A stretch of DNA of 64,000 nt from Azospirillum brasilense (GCF_003349955.1 NZ_QLKQ01000008.1:62001-126000), one strand, 5' to 3'; positions 18,128 through 27,532 are shown, counted from the stretch's first letter. Translations and numbers: made by a program. The notes: generated by a model not told the origin, from the sequence alone.

Positions 18128-18313
18128 ACACGAAGGTTTGCCGTACTGGATTGCGCGCCAAGTCTGACCGTTTGCGATAACGGCCCGTACCGTAGAACGC
18201 AGAGTGGTACGTGCGTGGCACACCTATCTACAGATCGCTTTAGTTTTCGCTCGCGATTATTCGCCAGTAGCGAATGGAATTAGCTAAGACCGCAAAAACA
18301 GGCGCCGAAAACG
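18128..18313. other. Spacer between the PIN-like gene and the tRNA-Ser terminator
   Basis: About 186 bp of intermediate base composition. I find no copy of the tRNA-Ser 3' end here or at the other A+T-rich boundary near 17443, so no integrase-type attachment repeat is visible. No open frame is credible. Confidence 0.5.
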
Positions 18314-18342
18314 AAAAAAGCCTTCCCGGTCGGGAAGGCTTC
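18314..18342 (-). terminator. Intrinsic terminator of tRNA-Ser
   Basis: On the minus strand, AGCCTTCCCG and CGGGAAGGCT pair perfectly (10 bp) around a 2-nt centre and are followed by a T-run (complement of A's at 18314-18319). It lies about 30 nt past the tRNA 3' end. Confidence 0.88.
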
Positions 18343-18370
18343 TTCGTGTGAGCGTTCGCTCGAATGAGAG

Positions 18371-18460
18371 TGGCGGATGGGGGGAGATTCGAACTCCCGA
18401 TACCCTTGCGGGTATGCCGCATTTCGAGTGCGGTGCATTCAACCGCTCTGCCACCCATCC
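18371..18460 (-). tRNA. tRNA-Ser (anticodon CGA)
   Basis: A 90-nt class II tRNA on the minus strand. The 7-bp acceptor stem GGATGGG/CCCATCC is intact, with discriminator G and an encoded CCA at 18371-18373. The anticodon arm reads CTCGAAA, giving CGA and serine. A long variable arm and the T-loop GTTCGAATC are present. An intrinsic terminator follows and a promoter-like pair precedes it. The A+T-rich PIN-like gene lies on its 3' side. Confidence 0.95.
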
Positions 18461-18486
18461 GCTGCCCCGTTTCCGGGGTGGCGCGG

Positions 18487-18515
18487 AACCTACCCAAAAG
18501 CCTGGGGGGATGCAA
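18487..18515 (-). promoter_or_regulatory. Candidate promoter of tRNA-Ser
   Basis: On the minus strand TTGCAT (complement of 18510-18515), a 17-nt spacer and TAGGTT (complement of 18487-18492) form a sigma-70-type pair ending about 26 nt before the mature 5' end. The ffs gene in this window has the same TTGCAT and 17-nt spacing. Confidence 0.5.
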
Positions 18516-18560
18516 GCCCTTGTTTGCAAGAAAATGAACGGGAAAATGCCACCATGCCTG

Positions 18561-18588
18561 TTGACTCCCGGTGGCCCATCGGTTAAAT
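18561..18588 (+). promoter_or_regulatory. Candidate promoter of the rplU operon
   Basis: TTGACT (18561-18566), a 16-nt spacer and TTAAAT (18583-18588). This would start transcription about 75 nt upstream of rplU and back to back with tRNA-Ser. Confidence 0.55.
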
Positions 18589-18616
18589 CCCCGCTCTCAC
18601 GAACGGGCTTGCACCT

Positions 18617-18650
18617 CAAACGGTGGGCGAGCGGCCCTTCCGTTTGTTTT
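18617..18650 (+). promoter_or_regulatory. rplU leader hairpin
   Basis: CAAACGG (18617-18623) pairs with CCGTTTG (18640-18646), and TTTT follows directly. It lies between the predicted promoter and rplU, so it may be an attenuator or an L21-responsive leader. The stem is only 7 bp with a 16-nt loop, so its role is uncertain. Confidence 0.4.
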
Positions 18651-18669
18651 GAGATAGGCAGTGACGACG

Positions 18670-18987
18670 ATGTTTGCAGTGATCCGCACCGGCGGCAAGC
18701 AGTACAAGGTCGCCAATGGCGACGTGATCCGCGTTGAGAAGCTCGAGGCCGAGGCCGGCGCTTCCATCACGCTCAACGACGTGCTGATGGTCAGCGACGG
18801 CGGCAGCACCACCCTTGGCACCCCGACGGTTGCCGGCGCTGCTGTGACCGCCGAGATCGTCGCCCAGGATCGCGGTCCGAAGATCATCGTCTTCAAGAAG
18901 AAGCGCCGCCAGAACTACCGCCGTAAGAACGGCCACCGCCAGGACCTGACCGTCCTGCGCATCACCGGGATCAACGGCGCCGCCTGA
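18670..18987 (+). CDS. rplU: 50S ribosomal protein L21
   Basis: A 105-residue ribosomal protein that binds 23S r[17 protein letters not shown] is the family N-terminus and the basic [16 protein letters not shown] stretch is the RNA-binding part. The C-terminal V-L-R-I-T-G-I is also typical. I chose the ATG at 18670 because it aligns with the family start; a GTG at 18661 would add three residues. rpmA follows after 33 bp, and the rplU-rpmA-obgE order is conserved across bacteria. Confidence 0.95.
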   Translation: MFAVIRTGGKQYKVANGDVIRVEKLEAEAGASITLNDVLMVSDGGSTTLGTPTVAGAAVTAEIVAQDRGPKIIVFKKKRRQNYRRKNGHRQDLTVLRITGINGAA

Positions 18988-19020
18988 ACGGCCGCCGACC
19001 AGTCACAGGAGTAACTCCCC

Positions 19021-19299
19021 ATGGCCCATAAAAAAGCAGGCGGCTCTTCGCGCAACGGCCGCGATTCCGCTGGCCGCCGCCTCGGCGTGAAGCGTTTCGG
19101 TGGCGAGAACGTCGTCGCCGGCAACATCATCGTCCGCCAGCGCGGCACGAAGTTCCACCCCGGTGAGAACGTCGGCATCGGCAAGGACCACACCCTGTTC
19201 GCCAAGACGGACGGCGTGGTGGCCTTCAAGCACAGCGCCCAGGGGCGTACCTACGTCGCCATCGAGGCGGTCGAGGTCCCGGCGGTCGCGGCCGAGTAA
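19021..19299 (+). CDS. rpmA: 50S ribosomal protein L27
   Basis: A 92-residue protein. [16 protein letters not shown] is the conserved N-terminus that reaches the peptidyl-transferase centre; there is no cleavable extension of the Firmicutes type. [18 protein letters not shown] is the core beta-barrel. AGGAG is well placed upstream of the ATG. It is cotranscribed with rplU and followed by an intrinsic terminator. Confidence 0.97.
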   Translation: MAHKKAGGSSRNGRDSAGRRLGVKRFGGENVVAGNIIVRQRGTKFHPGENVGIGKDHTLFAKTDGVVAFKHSAQGRTYVAIEAVEVPAVAAE

Positions 19300-19329
19300 T
19301 CTCGTCCGGCCCGTACGGTGTGTTGGGAC

Positions 19330-19367
19330 AATCGGGGGTTCGGGCAACCGGCCCCCGATTTTCTTTT
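19330..19367 (+). terminator. Intrinsic terminator after rpmA
   Basis: AATCGGGGG (19330-19338) pairs with CCCCCGATT (19352-19360), with an inner CGG/CCG pairing, followed by TTCTTTT. It separates rplU-rpmA from obgE, which starts 79 nt further on. Confidence 0.85.
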
Positions 19368-19445
19368 GTTGATGTGGTGGTCACCGCCCCCTTCCCACGG
19401 TTGGAGGACGGTGCGCAAACGGTAGATTGGCCGGCACGGTCCCCG

Positions 19446-20690
19446 ATGAAGTTCCTCGATCAAGCCAAGGTGTATCTGAAAAGCGGCGACGGCGGCCCCG
19501 GCGCCATCGCCTTCCGCCGCGAGAAGTTCATCGAGTATGGCGGACCGGACGGCGGCAACGGCGGCCGTGGCGGCGATGTCGTGATCGAGGTCGTGAACGG
19601 CCTCAACACGCTGATCGACTACCGCTACAAGCAGCATTTCAAGGCGCAGCGCGGCAACCACGGCATGGGCGCCAACCGCAACGGCGCCCGGGGCGAGGAC
19701 GTGGTCCTGCGCGTGCCGGTCGGCACCCAGATCCTCGACGAGGACCAGGAGACCGTGCTGCTCGACCTGACGGAGCCCGGCCAGCGCGTCGTCATCCTGA
19801 AGGGCGGCGACGGCGGCTTCGGCAACGCCCATTACAAGACCCCGACCAACCGCGCCCCGCGCAAGTCGCACCCCGGCTGGCCGGGCGAGGAGCGCTGGGT
19901 CTGGCTGCGGCTGAAGCTGATCGCCGACACCGGCCTGCTCGGCCTGCCCAACGCCGGCAAATCCACCTTCCTGGCCGCGACCACCGCGGCGCGGCCGAAG
20001 ATCGCCGACTACCCCTTCACCACGCTGGCCCCCAACCTGGGCGTCGTCCGCGCCGGTGACGAGGAGTTCGTCATCGCCGACATCCCCGGCCTGATCGAGG
20101 GCGCGCACGAGGGGCACGGGCTGGGCGACCGCTTCCTCGGCCATGTGGAGCGCACCCGCGTGCTGCTCCACCTGATCGACGGCACGGCGGAGGATGTGGT
20201 CCAGTCCTACACCACCATCCGCAACGAGCTGGTCGCCTATGGCGGCAACCTTGCCGACAAGCTGGAGATCATCGGCCTGAACAAGGCCGACGCCCTGCTC
20301 GACGAGGAGATCGCCGAGAAGAAGGCGGCGCTGGAGGCCGCGTCGGGTGCCGAGGTGATGGTTCTGTCCGGCGCCACCGGCCAGGGCGTCCAGGCGGTGC
20401 TTTACCGCTTGCTCACGCTCATCAAACAGTCCAAGGAAGAGGAGCCCGACGTCATCCAGGCTCCGGTCACGCGCTCCATCCCCCGGCCCCCGGTCGGCCA
20501 GAAGATGGACGACGAGTATGCGGGCTGGAACGAGGAGACGGGCGAGTACGACGATCTCCCCGAAGAGGCAAACGACGACTCCGACTCGGACGGGGATGAC
20601 TCGGACGGAGACGACTGGGACGATGAAGGCGACGATGACGGTGACGACACCGAGCACAGCGGCAACGGCGACGACAACGCCAAAGGCTGA
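19446..20690 (+). CDS. obgE: GTPase Obg/CgtA
   Basis: A 414-residue GTPase acting in late 50S assembly and stress signalling. The N-terminal glycine-rich Obg fold begins [19 protein letters not shown]. The G domain follows with G1 [10 protein letters not shown]3 [12 protein letters not shown] and G4 NKAD. The C-terminal tail from about residue 355 is an extreme Asp/Glu/Gly run made from repeated GAC/GAT/GAG codons. Acidic tails are known in proteobacterial Obg. The last 56 nt also encode the beginning of proB in another frame. The start fits the family; the frame is open upstream but unrelated. Confidence 0.96.
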   Translation: MKFLDQAKVYLKSGDGGPGAIAFRREKFIEYGGPDGGNGGRGGDVVIEVVNGLNTLIDYRYKQHFKAQRGNHGMGANRNGARGEDVVLRVPVGTQILDEDQETVLLDLTEPGQRVVILKGGDGGFGNAHYKTPTNRAPRKSHPGWPGEERWVWLRLKLIADTGLLGLPNAGKSTFLAATTAARPKIADYPFTTLAPNLGVVRAGDEEFVIADIPGLIEGAHEGHGLGDRFLGHVERTRVLLHLIDGTAEDVVQSYTTIRNELVAYGGNLADKLEIIGLNKADALLDEEIAEKKAALEAASGAEVMVLSGATGQGVQAVLYRLLTLIKQSKEEEPDVIQAPVTRSIPRPPVGQKMDDEYAGWNEETGEYDDLPEEANDDSDSDGDDSDGDDWDDEGDDDGDDTEHSGNGDDNAKG

Positions 20691-21843
20691 TACCTCCTCC
20701 CTGCTCCCCACCCTGCTTCCCACGTTGCTCGATGCGCGGCGGCTGGTCGTCAAGATCGGCTCCGCCCTGCTCGTCGACAGCGCCACCGGCCGGATGCGCC
20801 GCGAGTGGCTGGACGCGCTGGCCGACGACGTGGCCGCCTGCCGCAAGCGCGGCCAGGAGGTGGTGATCGTCACCTCCGGCGCCGTCGCCTGCGGGCGCGA
20901 GCATCTCGGCCTCGTCGGGCGCGCCCTGCGGCTTGAGGAGAAGCAGGCCGCCGCCGCCACCGGCCAGATCCGGCTCGCCGCCGCCTATCAGGAGACGCTG
21001 GCCCGCCACGGGCTGACCGTCGCCCAGGTGCTGGTGACGCTGGAGGACACCGAGGAGCGCCGCCGCCACCTCAACGGCCGCGCCACCATCGACACGCTGC
21101 TGAAGCTCGGCGCCGTCCCCGTCATCAACGAGAACGACACCGTCGCCACCGCCGAAATCCGCTTCGGCGACAACGACCGTCTGGCCGCCCGCGTCGCCCA
21201 GATGATCAGCGCCGACACGCTGGTCCTGCTGTCGGACATCGACGGCCTCTACACCGCCGACCCGCGCAAGGACCCCGAGGCCCGGCACATCCCGGTCGTC
21301 CAGGAACTGACCTCCGACATCGAGAACATGGCGGGCGAGCCGCCGCCCGGCTACAGCTCCGGCGGCATGGTGACGAAGATCGTCGCGGCCCGCGTCGCGC
21401 TGGCCGCCGGCTGCCGCATGGTCATCGCCAAGGGCAAGCGCATGAACCCGCTGGCCGCGCTGGAGCAGCGCCCCGAGCAGGGCGGCGCCCTGTGCACCTG
21501 GTTCCTGCCCGCCGCCTCCCCCTCCTCCGCCCGCAAGGCGTGGATCGGCGGCAACCTGAACGCCCACGGCGCGCTGACGGTGGACGCCGGCGCGCTGACG
21601 GCGCTTGCCCGCGGGGCCAGCCTGCTGCCCGCCGGGGTGCGCGCCGTCGAGGGCGACTTCGAGCGCGGCGACGTGGTGGTGGTCAAGGCGCCGGACGGGC
21701 GCGAGGTGGCGCGCGGCCTGACCGCCTATGCCGCCGAGGACGCCCGCCGCATCGCCGGCCGCAAGAGCCACGAGATCGAGGAGATCCTCGGCTACCACGG
21801 CCGCGACGAGATGATCCACCGCGACGATCTGGTGGTGCGGTGA
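20635..21843 (+). CDS. proB: Glutamate 5-kinase
   Basis: A 402-residue enzyme for the first step of proline synthesis, phosphorylating glutamate with ATP. The amino-acid-kinase domain starts at about residue 35 with [12 protein letters not shown] and contains VTSGAVACG and the INENDTVA substrate loop. A C-terminal PUA domain ends the protein. The start is uncertain: the ATG at 20635 has GAAGG five bases upstream, an ATG at 20623 and a GTG at 20641 are also in frame, and all lie inside the obgE acidic tail. The first roughly 30 residues are therefore Thr/Ala-rich and unlike other ProB. proA is 2.6 kb away at 24437. Confidence 0.92.
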   Translation: MTVTTPSTAATATTTPKADTSSLLPTLLPTLLDARRLVVKIGSALLVDSATGRMRREWLDALADDVAACRKRGQEVVIVTSGAVACGREHLGLVGRALRLEEKQAAAATGQIRLAAAYQETLARHGLTVAQVLVTLEDTEERRRHLNGRATIDTLLKLGAVPVINENDTVATAEIRFGDNDRLAARVAQMISADTLVLLSDIDGLYTADPRKDPEARHIPVVQELTSDIENMAGEPPPGYSSGGMVTKIVAARVALAAGCRMVIAKGKRMNPLAALEQRPEQGGALCTWFLPAASPSSARKAWIGGNLNAHGALTVDAGALTALARGASLLPAGVRAVEGDFERGDVVVVKAPDGREVARGLTAYAAEDARRIAGRKSHEIEEILGYHGRDEMIHRDDLVVR

Positions 21844-22523
21844 GCGTTCCGATCGTGGGCCGCCCGCCCCTCCAGGCCATCCTGTGGGACATCGACGGCA
21901 CGCTGCTCGACAGCGAGCCCTGGCACCAGCGCGCCACCATCGCGGTCTGCCGGCTGCACGGCCATGCCCTGTCCGACACGGACTACGCGGCCACGCTGGG
22001 CGTCGCCTTCCCGGAGCTGTACGCCCGGCTGCACGCCGCCCGGCCCATGGCCCTGACCTTCCGGGAATGGGCGGACGCCATAACCGACCTCTATCTGGAG
22101 CGCATCGCCGAGGTCGAGGCGCGGGCCGGCGCCCTGGCGCTGGTCGACGCCTTTGCGGAGCGGGGGCTGCTGCAGGCCTGCGTGTCGAACAGCGGGCGCC
22201 GGGTGGTCGAGGCCAACCTGCGCCACATGGGCAGCCCGCATTTCCTGTTCGGCCTCAGCCGCGACGACGTGGGCAAGGGCAAGCCGGACCCCGAGCCCTA
22301 CCTGACCGCCGCCGCCCGCCTCGGCGTGCCGCCGGCGGCCTGCGCGGTGATCGAGGACAGCCCGACCGGCGCCCGCGCCGCCAAGGCCGCCGGGATGCTG
22401 ACCATCGCCTGGCCGCAGCACGCCGACCTGCTGTTCGAGGCCGCCGACCATGTGGTGGATGACCCGGCGGCGCTGGACTGGGACGGCCTGTGCGGTATCG
22501 CGGAGCGCATGGCGGCGGATTGA
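21840..22523 (+). CDS. HAD-superfamily hydrolase (phosphoglycolate phosphatase/beta-PGM type)
   Basis: A 227-residue haloacid-dehalogenase phosphatase with motif [12 protein letters not shown], a helical cap (subfamily IA), motif II VSNSG, the motif III Lys in [10 protein letters not shown] and motif [15 protein letters not shown] 21840 overlaps the proB stop as GTGA, so it is translationally coupled to proB. The substrate cannot be told. Phosphoglycolate, sugar phosphates and nucleotides are all used in this subfamily. Confidence 0.85.
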   Translation: MSVPIVGRPPLQAILWDIDGTLLDSEPWHQRATIAVCRLHGHALSDTDYAATLGVAFPELYARLHAARPMALTFREWADAITDLYLERIAEVEARAGALALVDAFAERGLLQACVSNSGRRVVEANLRHMGSPHFLFGLSRDDVGKGKPDPEPYLTAAARLGVPPAACAVIEDSPTGARAAKAAGMLTIAWPQHADLLFEAADHVVDDPAALDWDGLCGIAERMAAD

Positions 22524-22539
22524 CCGCCGCCCGCCCTTC

Positions 22540-23283
22540 TCACGCCTTCACGACGAAGAAATAGACCGTCATCGCCACGCCCACCAGGATCACGAACTTG
22601 CGCAGGATCGGCGGCGGGATGTGGCGGGCGACCGCGGCCCCGGCGTAGCCGCCGGCCATAGCGGCGACCAGCATGATCAGCGCCTCGTTCCAATAGACCG
22701 CACCGCCGAAGACGAAGGCCACCACCGCCACCGCATTCAGGCAGCCGGAGACCAGCGCCTTCAGCCCGTTCATCGCGTGCAGGTCGGTCAGGCCGAAGAC
22801 GCCCAGCGTCGCCAGGATCAGGATGCCGATCCCCCCGCCGAAATAGCCGCCGTAGATGGCGATGAAGAACTGCACGATCAGCACCGTGGCGTGGCCGACC
22901 TTGAAATTGCGGCGGATGTAGGCCGACACCTTAGGGCCGAAGGCGAACAGCACCGTCGCGAACAGCAGCAGCCAGGGAATGACCGCCTCGAACACCCGCT
23001 GCGGCGTCCACAGCAGGAGCAGCGCGCCCAGCAACCCGCCGATCAGGCTGACACCCAGGAAGGCCGGCAGGCTGACCTCCTTGATCCGCCCCAGCTCCCG
23101 CCGGTAACCGTAGGCGCTGGCCAGCGCGCCCGGCGACACCGCCACCGTGCTGGTCGCGTTGGCGTTCAGCGGCGGCACGCCGGCCATGATCAGCGCCGGG
23201 AAGGTCAGGAAGCTGCCGCCACCGGCCACGGCGTTGAGCACACCCGCGAAGAAGGCGGAGACGATCAGCAGCAGGGTCAGCAT
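22540..23283 (-). CDS. TauE/SafE (TSUP) family permease
   Basis: A 247-residue membrane protein with about seven or eight hydrophobic helices. The repeated family motif appears twice: GVLNAVAGGGSFLTFPAL near the N-terminus and GGYFGGGIGILILA in the second half. Members export sulfite, sulfoacetate or related organic anions. It lies 108 bp downstream of a dihaem cytochrome c gene on the same strand, so a link to sulfur-compound oxidation is possible but unproven. It converges with the HAD gene. Confidence 0.85.
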   Translation of the reverse strand: MLTLLLIVSAFFAGVLNAVAGGGSFLTFPALIMAGVPPLNANATSTVAVSPGALASAYGYRRELGRIKEVSLPAFLGVSLIGGLLGALLLLWTPQRVFEAVIPWLLLFATVLFAFGPKVSAYIRRNFKVGHATVLIVQFFIAIYGGYFGGGIGILILATLGVFGLTDLHAMNGLKALVSGCLNAVAVVAFVFGGAVYWNEALIMLVAAMAGGYAGAAVARHIPPPILRKFVILVGVAMTVYFFVVKA

Positions 23284-23391
23284 GGGGCCACGGTCCGGCG
23301 GGTGGAAAAAGCCCGCGGACTATGCCCTCTCGGCAAGGCTTACGGTACTGCGTTTTCGGCGGTGCGGTATTTCACGCACGCCCGGTGGGGT

Positions 23392-24255
23392 CTAGCGGGT
23401 CGGGGGAAGCGTACGGAGATAGGCGACCAGGGCGCCCAACTCGCCATCGCTCATGGATTTGTAATAGTGATAGCCCATGGGCGGGCTCAGCCGGCTGCCG
23501 TCGGGACGTACACCTTCGGTGATCGCCTTGCGGATTTCCGCGTCGCTCCAGCCGCCCAACCCATGCTCCTTGTCCTGCGTGATGTTGCGGGACACCGCGT
23601 TGCCCCACGGCCCGGTGAAGTTCCGCCCGCCGGCCCCCATGCGCGTGATGTCGAGCCGCCCGTCCGGCAGCATCGGCGTGTGGCACTCCATGCAGTGGCC
23701 GAGCGGACCGGCCATGTACGCTCCGTACGTCACCGGGTCCGTACGCGGCACCTCCGCCACCGACCCGACCGGCGGACCGTAGGCGGCGGGCAGCGCCATG
23801 CGGTACTCGGACTTCGGGACAGAATGCCGCACCGGCGGAACGCTGCGCAGATAGGCGACGATGGCGTGCAGGTCGCCATCCGACAGGCCGCGGTAGAAGC
23901 CGAAGGGCATCGGCGGCCCGATCAGGCTGCCGTCCGGCCGCCGGCCCTCGCGGATCGCGGTAATGAGTTGTTCGTCGGTCCAGCGCCCGATCCCGGTCTC
24001 CAGGTCCGGCGTGATGTTGGAAGCGTAGGCGGTGAAGGGCTCCTCGACGAAGGGCGTCCCGCCGGCCAGCTCGCGTCCCGCGACCGGCCCGCCCGGCCCC
24101 TGCGGGGTGTGGCAGTTGCCGCAGGCGACGATGCCGTTGACCAGGGCGCGCCCCCGCTCCACGGGCGATTCCGGCGGCGTTTCCGCCCAGGCCGCTCCGC
24201 CCAGCCACACCACCCCAACGGCCACGGCGGCGCCGTGGCGGACCAGCCGGTTCAT
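23392..24255 (-). CDS. Periplasmic dihaem cytochrome c
   Basis: A 287-residue exported electron carrier. The signal peptide is residues 1-24 (cleavage after AAWA). Two haem attachment motifs are visible: CGNCH (45-49) and CMECH (188-192). Each domain has downstream Met candidates for the sixth ligand (PPMPFG around 115; PPMGYHY in the second). The two halves resemble each other, so it is an internal duplication like the cytochrome subunits of alcohol or gluconate dehydrogenases and of some sulfur enzymes. No dehydrogenase is adjacent. I chose the ATG at 24255 for the signal peptide and a GAGGGGG site; the frame runs on to 24345 without sense. Confidence 0.88.
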   Translation of the reverse strand: MNRLVRHGAAVAVGVVWLGGAAWAETPPESPVERGRALVNGIVACGNCHTPQGPGGPVAGRELAGGTPFVEEPFTAYASNITPDLETGIGRWTDEQLITAIREGRRPDGSLIGPPMPFGFYRGLSDGDLHAIVAYLRSVPPVRHSVPKSEYRMALPAAYGPPVGSVAEVPRTDPVTYGAYMAGPLGHCMECHTPMLPDGRLDITRMGAGGRNFTGPWGNAVSRNITQDKEHGLGGWSDAEIRKAITEGVRPDGSRLSPPMGYHYYKSMSDGELGALVAYLRTLPPTR

Positions 24256-24436
24256 GAAAGGCCCCCTCGCCAATGTCCCATGACGGAACGCTACCCACGC
24301 AACAATCGGCGGCCCAGTCGGATTGTTGAGTATTCCACTCAGCATTTCGGCTTAGCCGCCATGGCTTTCGCGGCGGCGCGGGATGGGCTATGGTTCCGGC
24401 CCTTTTCAATTGGCGAACGCCACTGGAGTGAGACCG

Positions 24437-25717
24437 ATGTCCGCCCTGCTTGAGACCACCGACGCCTTGCACGATCAGATGCTCGCCCTCGGCCGCGCCG
24501 CCCGCGCTGCCGCGGCGGAGCTGGCGACCGTGCCAAGCCCGTCGAAGGATCAAGCCTTGCGGGCGGCGGCGGCCGCGATCCGCGACCGCAAGGCGGAGAT
24601 CCAGGCGGCCAACGACGCGGACGTCGCCGCCGCCCGGGAGCGCGGCCTCGCCGGTCCCATGATCGAGCGCTTGGCCCTCAACGACGCCCGCATCGAGGCG
24701 ATGGCCAAGGGGCTGGAGGACATCGCCGACTTCCCCGATCCCATCGGCGGCGTCATCGCCGAATGGACCCGTCCCAACGGGCTGGCCATCCAGCGCGTGC
24801 GCGTGCCGCTGGGGGTGATCGGCATCATCTACGAGAGCCGGCCCAACGTGACCGCCGACGCCGGCGGCCTCTGCCTGAAGTCGGGCAACGCGGCGATCCT
24901 GCGCGGCGGGTCGGAAAGCATCCGCTCGTCCCGCGCCATCGCCGCCTGTCTGGCCGACGGCCTGCGCGCCGCCGGGCTGCCGGAGGCGGCGATCCAGCTC
25001 GTCCCGACCACGGACCGGGCGGCGGTCGGCCATATGCTGACCATGCGCGACTTCATCGACGTGATCGTCCCGCGCGGCGGCAAGTCGCTGATCCAGCGCA
25101 TCGCCGAGGAGAGCCGGATCCCGGTCATCAAGCATCTGGACGGCAACAACACCGTCTATGTCGACGCCGGGGCCGACCCGGAGAAGGCGCGCAAGGTGGT
25201 GATGAACGCCAAGATGCGCCGCACCTCGATCTGCGGCGCCGCCGAGACGCTGCTGGTCGACCGGGCGATCGCCGACGCCATCCTGCCGGTGCTGGTGAAG
25301 GACCTGCTGGACGCCGGCTGCGCCGTCCGCGGCGACGCCGCCGCCCAGGCCACCGACCCGCGCGTGACGGCGGTGACGGCGGAGGACTGGGACACCGAGT
25401 ATCTCGACGCCATCATCGCCTGCGGCGTGGTGGACGGGGTGGACGGGGCGATCGACCACATCAACCGCCACGGCTCCCACCACACCGACGCCATCGTGAC
25501 CGAGTCCCCGGCGGCGGCGGAGCGCTTCCTGCAGCGCATCGACAGCGGCATCGTGCTGTGGAACGCCAGCACCCAGTTCGCCGACGGCGGCGAGTTCGGC
25601 ATGGGCGCCGAGATCGGCATCTCCACCGACAAGTTCCACGCCCGCGGCCCGGTGGGAGCGGAGCAGCTGACCAGCTACAAGTATGTCGTGCGCGGCGATG
25701 GCCAGACGCGGCCGTAA
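24437..25717 (+). CDS. proA: Glutamate-5-semialdehyde dehydrogenase (gamma-glutamyl phosphate reductase)
   Basis: A 426-residue aldehyde-dehydrogenase-fold enzyme, the second step of proline synthesis, using [21 protein letters not shown] is the family signature. The catalytic Cys is in [10 protein letters not shown] near residue 265. The end ([17 protein letters not shown]) is the usual ProA C-terminus. The start has TGGAG about 10 bases upstream. proB is nearby but separated by three genes, two of them on the other strand. nadD follows after a palindromic repeat. Confidence 0.96.
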   Translation: MSALLETTDALHDQMLALGRAARAAAAELATVPSPSKDQALRAAAAAIRDRKAEIQAANDADVAAARERGLAGPMIERLALNDARIEAMAKGLEDIADFPDPIGGVIAEWTRPNGLAIQRVRVPLGVIGIIYESRPNVTADAGGLCLKSGNAAILRGGSESIRSSRAIAACLADGLRAAGLPEAAIQLVPTTDRAAVGHMLTMRDFIDVIVPRGGKSLIQRIAEESRIPVIKHLDGNNTVYVDAGADPEKARKVVMNAKMRRTSICGAAETLLVDRAIADAILPVLVKDLLDAGCAVRGDAAAQATDPRVTAVTAEDWDTEYLDAIIACGVVDGVDGAIDHINRHGSHHTDAIVTESPAAAERFLQRIDSGIVLWNASTQFADGGEFGMGAEIGISTDKFHARGPVGAEQLTSYKYVVRGDGQTRP

Positions 25718-25730
25718 CACGCCCATCCAC

Positions 25731-25817
25731 GAGCCCCCCTCCCAACCTCCCCCCGCTGCGCAGGGGGAGGAGTCAATCCCCTCCCCTGCGCAGCGGGGGA
25801 GGGTTAGGGAGGGGGCA
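25731..25817. repeat. G+C-rich palindromic intergenic repeat A
   Basis: Imperfect inverted arms: C-rich CCCCCTCCC-AACC-TCCCCCCGCTGCG on the left, and CAGCGGGGGAGGGTTAGGG on the right. A CGCTGCGCAG motif pairs across the centre. The same style recurs at 59767-59848 and in half form at 35183-35216. It resembles REP-type repeats common in alphaproteobacterial spacers. Confidence 0.8.
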
Positions 25818-25840
25818 CCGTTGAAAGCGCTGTCATCACC

Positions 25841-26458
25841 GTGAATCCACCCCCCCACCGCTACGCCGGCCCGCTCCACGCCGGCCTGCGCGTCGGGCTG
25901 CTCGGCGGGTCCTTCAACCCGGCCCACGCCGGGCACCGGCACATCAGCCTGTACGCGCTGAAGGCGCTGGGGCTCGACCAGGTGTGGTGGCTGGTCAGCC
26001 CGCAGAACCCTCTGAAGCCGGTGCGGGGCATGGCGCCGCTGGCCGAGCGGCTGGAGGAGGCCCGGCGCACCGCCCGCCATCCGGCCATCCGGGTCACCGC
26101 CATCGAGCGGGAGCTCGGCACCCGCTACACCGCCGACACGCTGGCCAAGCTGAAGCGGCGCTTCCCCAAAACACGCTTCGTCTGGCTGATGGGGGCGGAC
26201 AATCTTCGGCAAATCCCCCGTTGGCGGCAGTGGACGCGCATCTTCCGGCTGGTGCCGGTTGCAGTTCTCGCCCGTCCAACTTATTCTATGGGAGCGCTTG
26301 GTGGCATAGCCGCTCAGCGCTATGCCCGTCGCCGGGTAAGCATGCACAAGGCCAAGGGGTTGGCCGGTTCGAAAACACCGGCCTGGATTTTCCTCCGCAA
26401 CCCGCTGCATCCGGCTTCGGCGACGGCGATCCGCCGGGCACGCGCCAGCGGGTCGTGA
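25841..26458 (+). CDS. nadD: Nicotinate-nucleotide adenylyltransferase
   Basis: A 205-residue NAD biosynthesis enzyme. The nucleotidyltransferase motif GGSFNPAHAGH is at about residues 22-32, with WWLVSPQNPLK and MGADNLRQIPRWRQW following. The C-terminal SATAIRRA corresponds to the ISSTxIR motif. It starts at GTG 25841. Its stop overlaps the rsfS start (GTGA). nadD-rsfS-rlmH is a common operon. Confidence 0.95.
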   Translation: MNPPPHRYAGPLHAGLRVGLLGGSFNPAHAGHRHISLYALKALGLDQVWWLVSPQNPLKPVRGMAPLAERLEEARRTARHPAIRVTAIERELGTRYTADTLAKLKRRFPKTRFVWLMGADNLRQIPRWRQWTRIFRLVPVAVLARPTYSMGALGGIAAQRYARRRVSMHKAKGLAGSKTPAWIFLRNPLHPASATAIRRARASGS

Positions 26459-26895
26459 CCCTGTATCGCGAGGTAGGTACCATCAACACGTTCATCGAAC
26501 CGGCCGCGCCCGTTGTGCGGCCCGCGCCCGTTCCCGTTCCCCAGCCGGACGAACTCAAGGCGCTCGTCGAGAAGTCCCTGGACGACGATCAGGCCGAAGA
26601 CGTCGTCGTCATCGACCTTGCCGGCAAGACCAGCATCGCCGACTACATGATCGTGGCGTCGGGCCGCAACACCCGGCACATCGCCGCCATGGCCATGAAG
26701 CTGGCCGACCGCATGAAGCAGGCCGGCCTGCGCGGCGTCGAGGTCGAGGGCCTGAACCAGTGCGACTGGGTTCTGGTCGACGCCGGGGACGTCATCATCC
26801 ACCTGTTCCGCCCGGAAGTCCGGACCTTCTACAACATCGAGAAGATGTGGGGTCTGGAGACGCCGCGGCCCTCCGCCGAGCGCATGAGCGCCTGA
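26455..26895 (+). CDS. rsfS: Ribosomal silencing factor RsfS
   Basis: A 146-residue protein that binds L14 and blocks 50S-30S joining in starvation. The core has AEDVVVIDLAGKTSIADYMIVASG, HIAAMAMKLAD and CDWVLVDAGDVIIHLF. About 30 N-terminal residues, Pro/Val-rich, precede the conserved domain. GTG 26455 is coupled to the nadD stop. rlmH follows after 41 bp. Confidence 0.93.
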   Translation: MTLYREVGTINTFIEPAAPVVRPAPVPVPQPDELKALVEKSLDDDQAEDVVVIDLAGKTSIADYMIVASGRNTRHIAAMAMKLADRMKQAGLRGVEVEGLNQCDWVLVDAGDVIIHLFRPEVRTFYNIEKMWGLETPRPSAERMSA

Positions 26896-26936
26896 CGGAC
26901 ACCATTCAGGACGGGTGAGGAACGGGAGTCGGACCG

Positions 26937-27395
26937 ATGCGTCTGTGGCTTGCCGCGGTTGGGCGGTCACGGACCGGTCCGGCGCGCGACCTGTATGACG
27001 AGTATGCCGGCCGCCTGTCCTGGCCGCTGACTCTGCGCGAGGTCGAGGTGAAGAAACGCCTCGCCTCCGACGAGTTGAAGCGGCAGGAGGCGGAGCTGCT
27101 TTTGGCCGCCATCCCCGCCGGGGCCATCGTCGTGGCCCTGGACGAGCGCGGCAAGACCATCACCAGCGAAGCCTTCGCCGCCAAGATCGGCGGCTGGCGG
27201 GACCAGGGCGCGGGCGACATCGCCTTTCTCATCGGCGGGGCGGATGGCCACGGCGACGCCGTGCGGGCGCGCGCCGATTTTCTTTTGGCCTTGGGCGCCA
27301 TGACATGGCCGCATATGCTGGTGCGAGGCATGTTGGCGGAGCAAATCTACCGTGCCCAGCAAATTCTGGCCGGACACCCCTATCACCGTGCATGA
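26937..27395 (+). CDS. rlmH: 23S rRNA pseudouridine-1915 N3-methyltransferase
   Basis: A 152-residue SPOUT methyltransferase. The SAM-binding knot is visible in [18 protein letters not shown] and the ending [10 protein letters not shown] (the usual HPYH). GGGAG is well placed before the ATG at 26937. It is the last gene of nadD-rsfS-rlmH. gpmI starts 137 bp on, and no terminator is obvious between them. Confidence 0.95.
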   Translation: MRLWLAAVGRSRTGPARDLYDEYAGRLSWPLTLREVEVKKRLASDELKRQEAELLLAAIPAGAIVVALDERGKTITSEAFAAKIGGWRDQGAGDIAFLIGGADGHGDAVRARADFLLALGAMTWPHMLVRGMLAEQIYRAQQILAGHPYHRA

Positions 27396-27532
27396 CTCCC
27401 ATTGTGCGCGTGCGCAGGCATGCCATTTTGTGATCCGGCCCAAGGCGATAAGAACCCGGCCCCAAGAAGGCCGGCATCAGACCGTTCGACCGAGACCCGC
27501 AACCCGACCGTGACAGGCGTATGAGGACCGTG

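Noticed and set aside
17443-18460. Integrative element with attachment sites at tRNA-Ser
   Set aside because: No copy of the tRNA 3' end is found at the other boundary and no integrase is present; only the composition change supports acquisition.
18284-18619. Open frames over tRNA-Ser and its flanks
   Set aside because: They cover a tRNA, a terminator and a promoter and have no independent support.
22450-24453. 667-codon plus-strand frame
   Set aside because: Antisense to the TauE and cytochrome genes, and of shadow composition.
25731-25817. CRISPR-like array
   Set aside because: Palindromic arms without regular spacers or multiple direct repeats; it is an inverted repeat.
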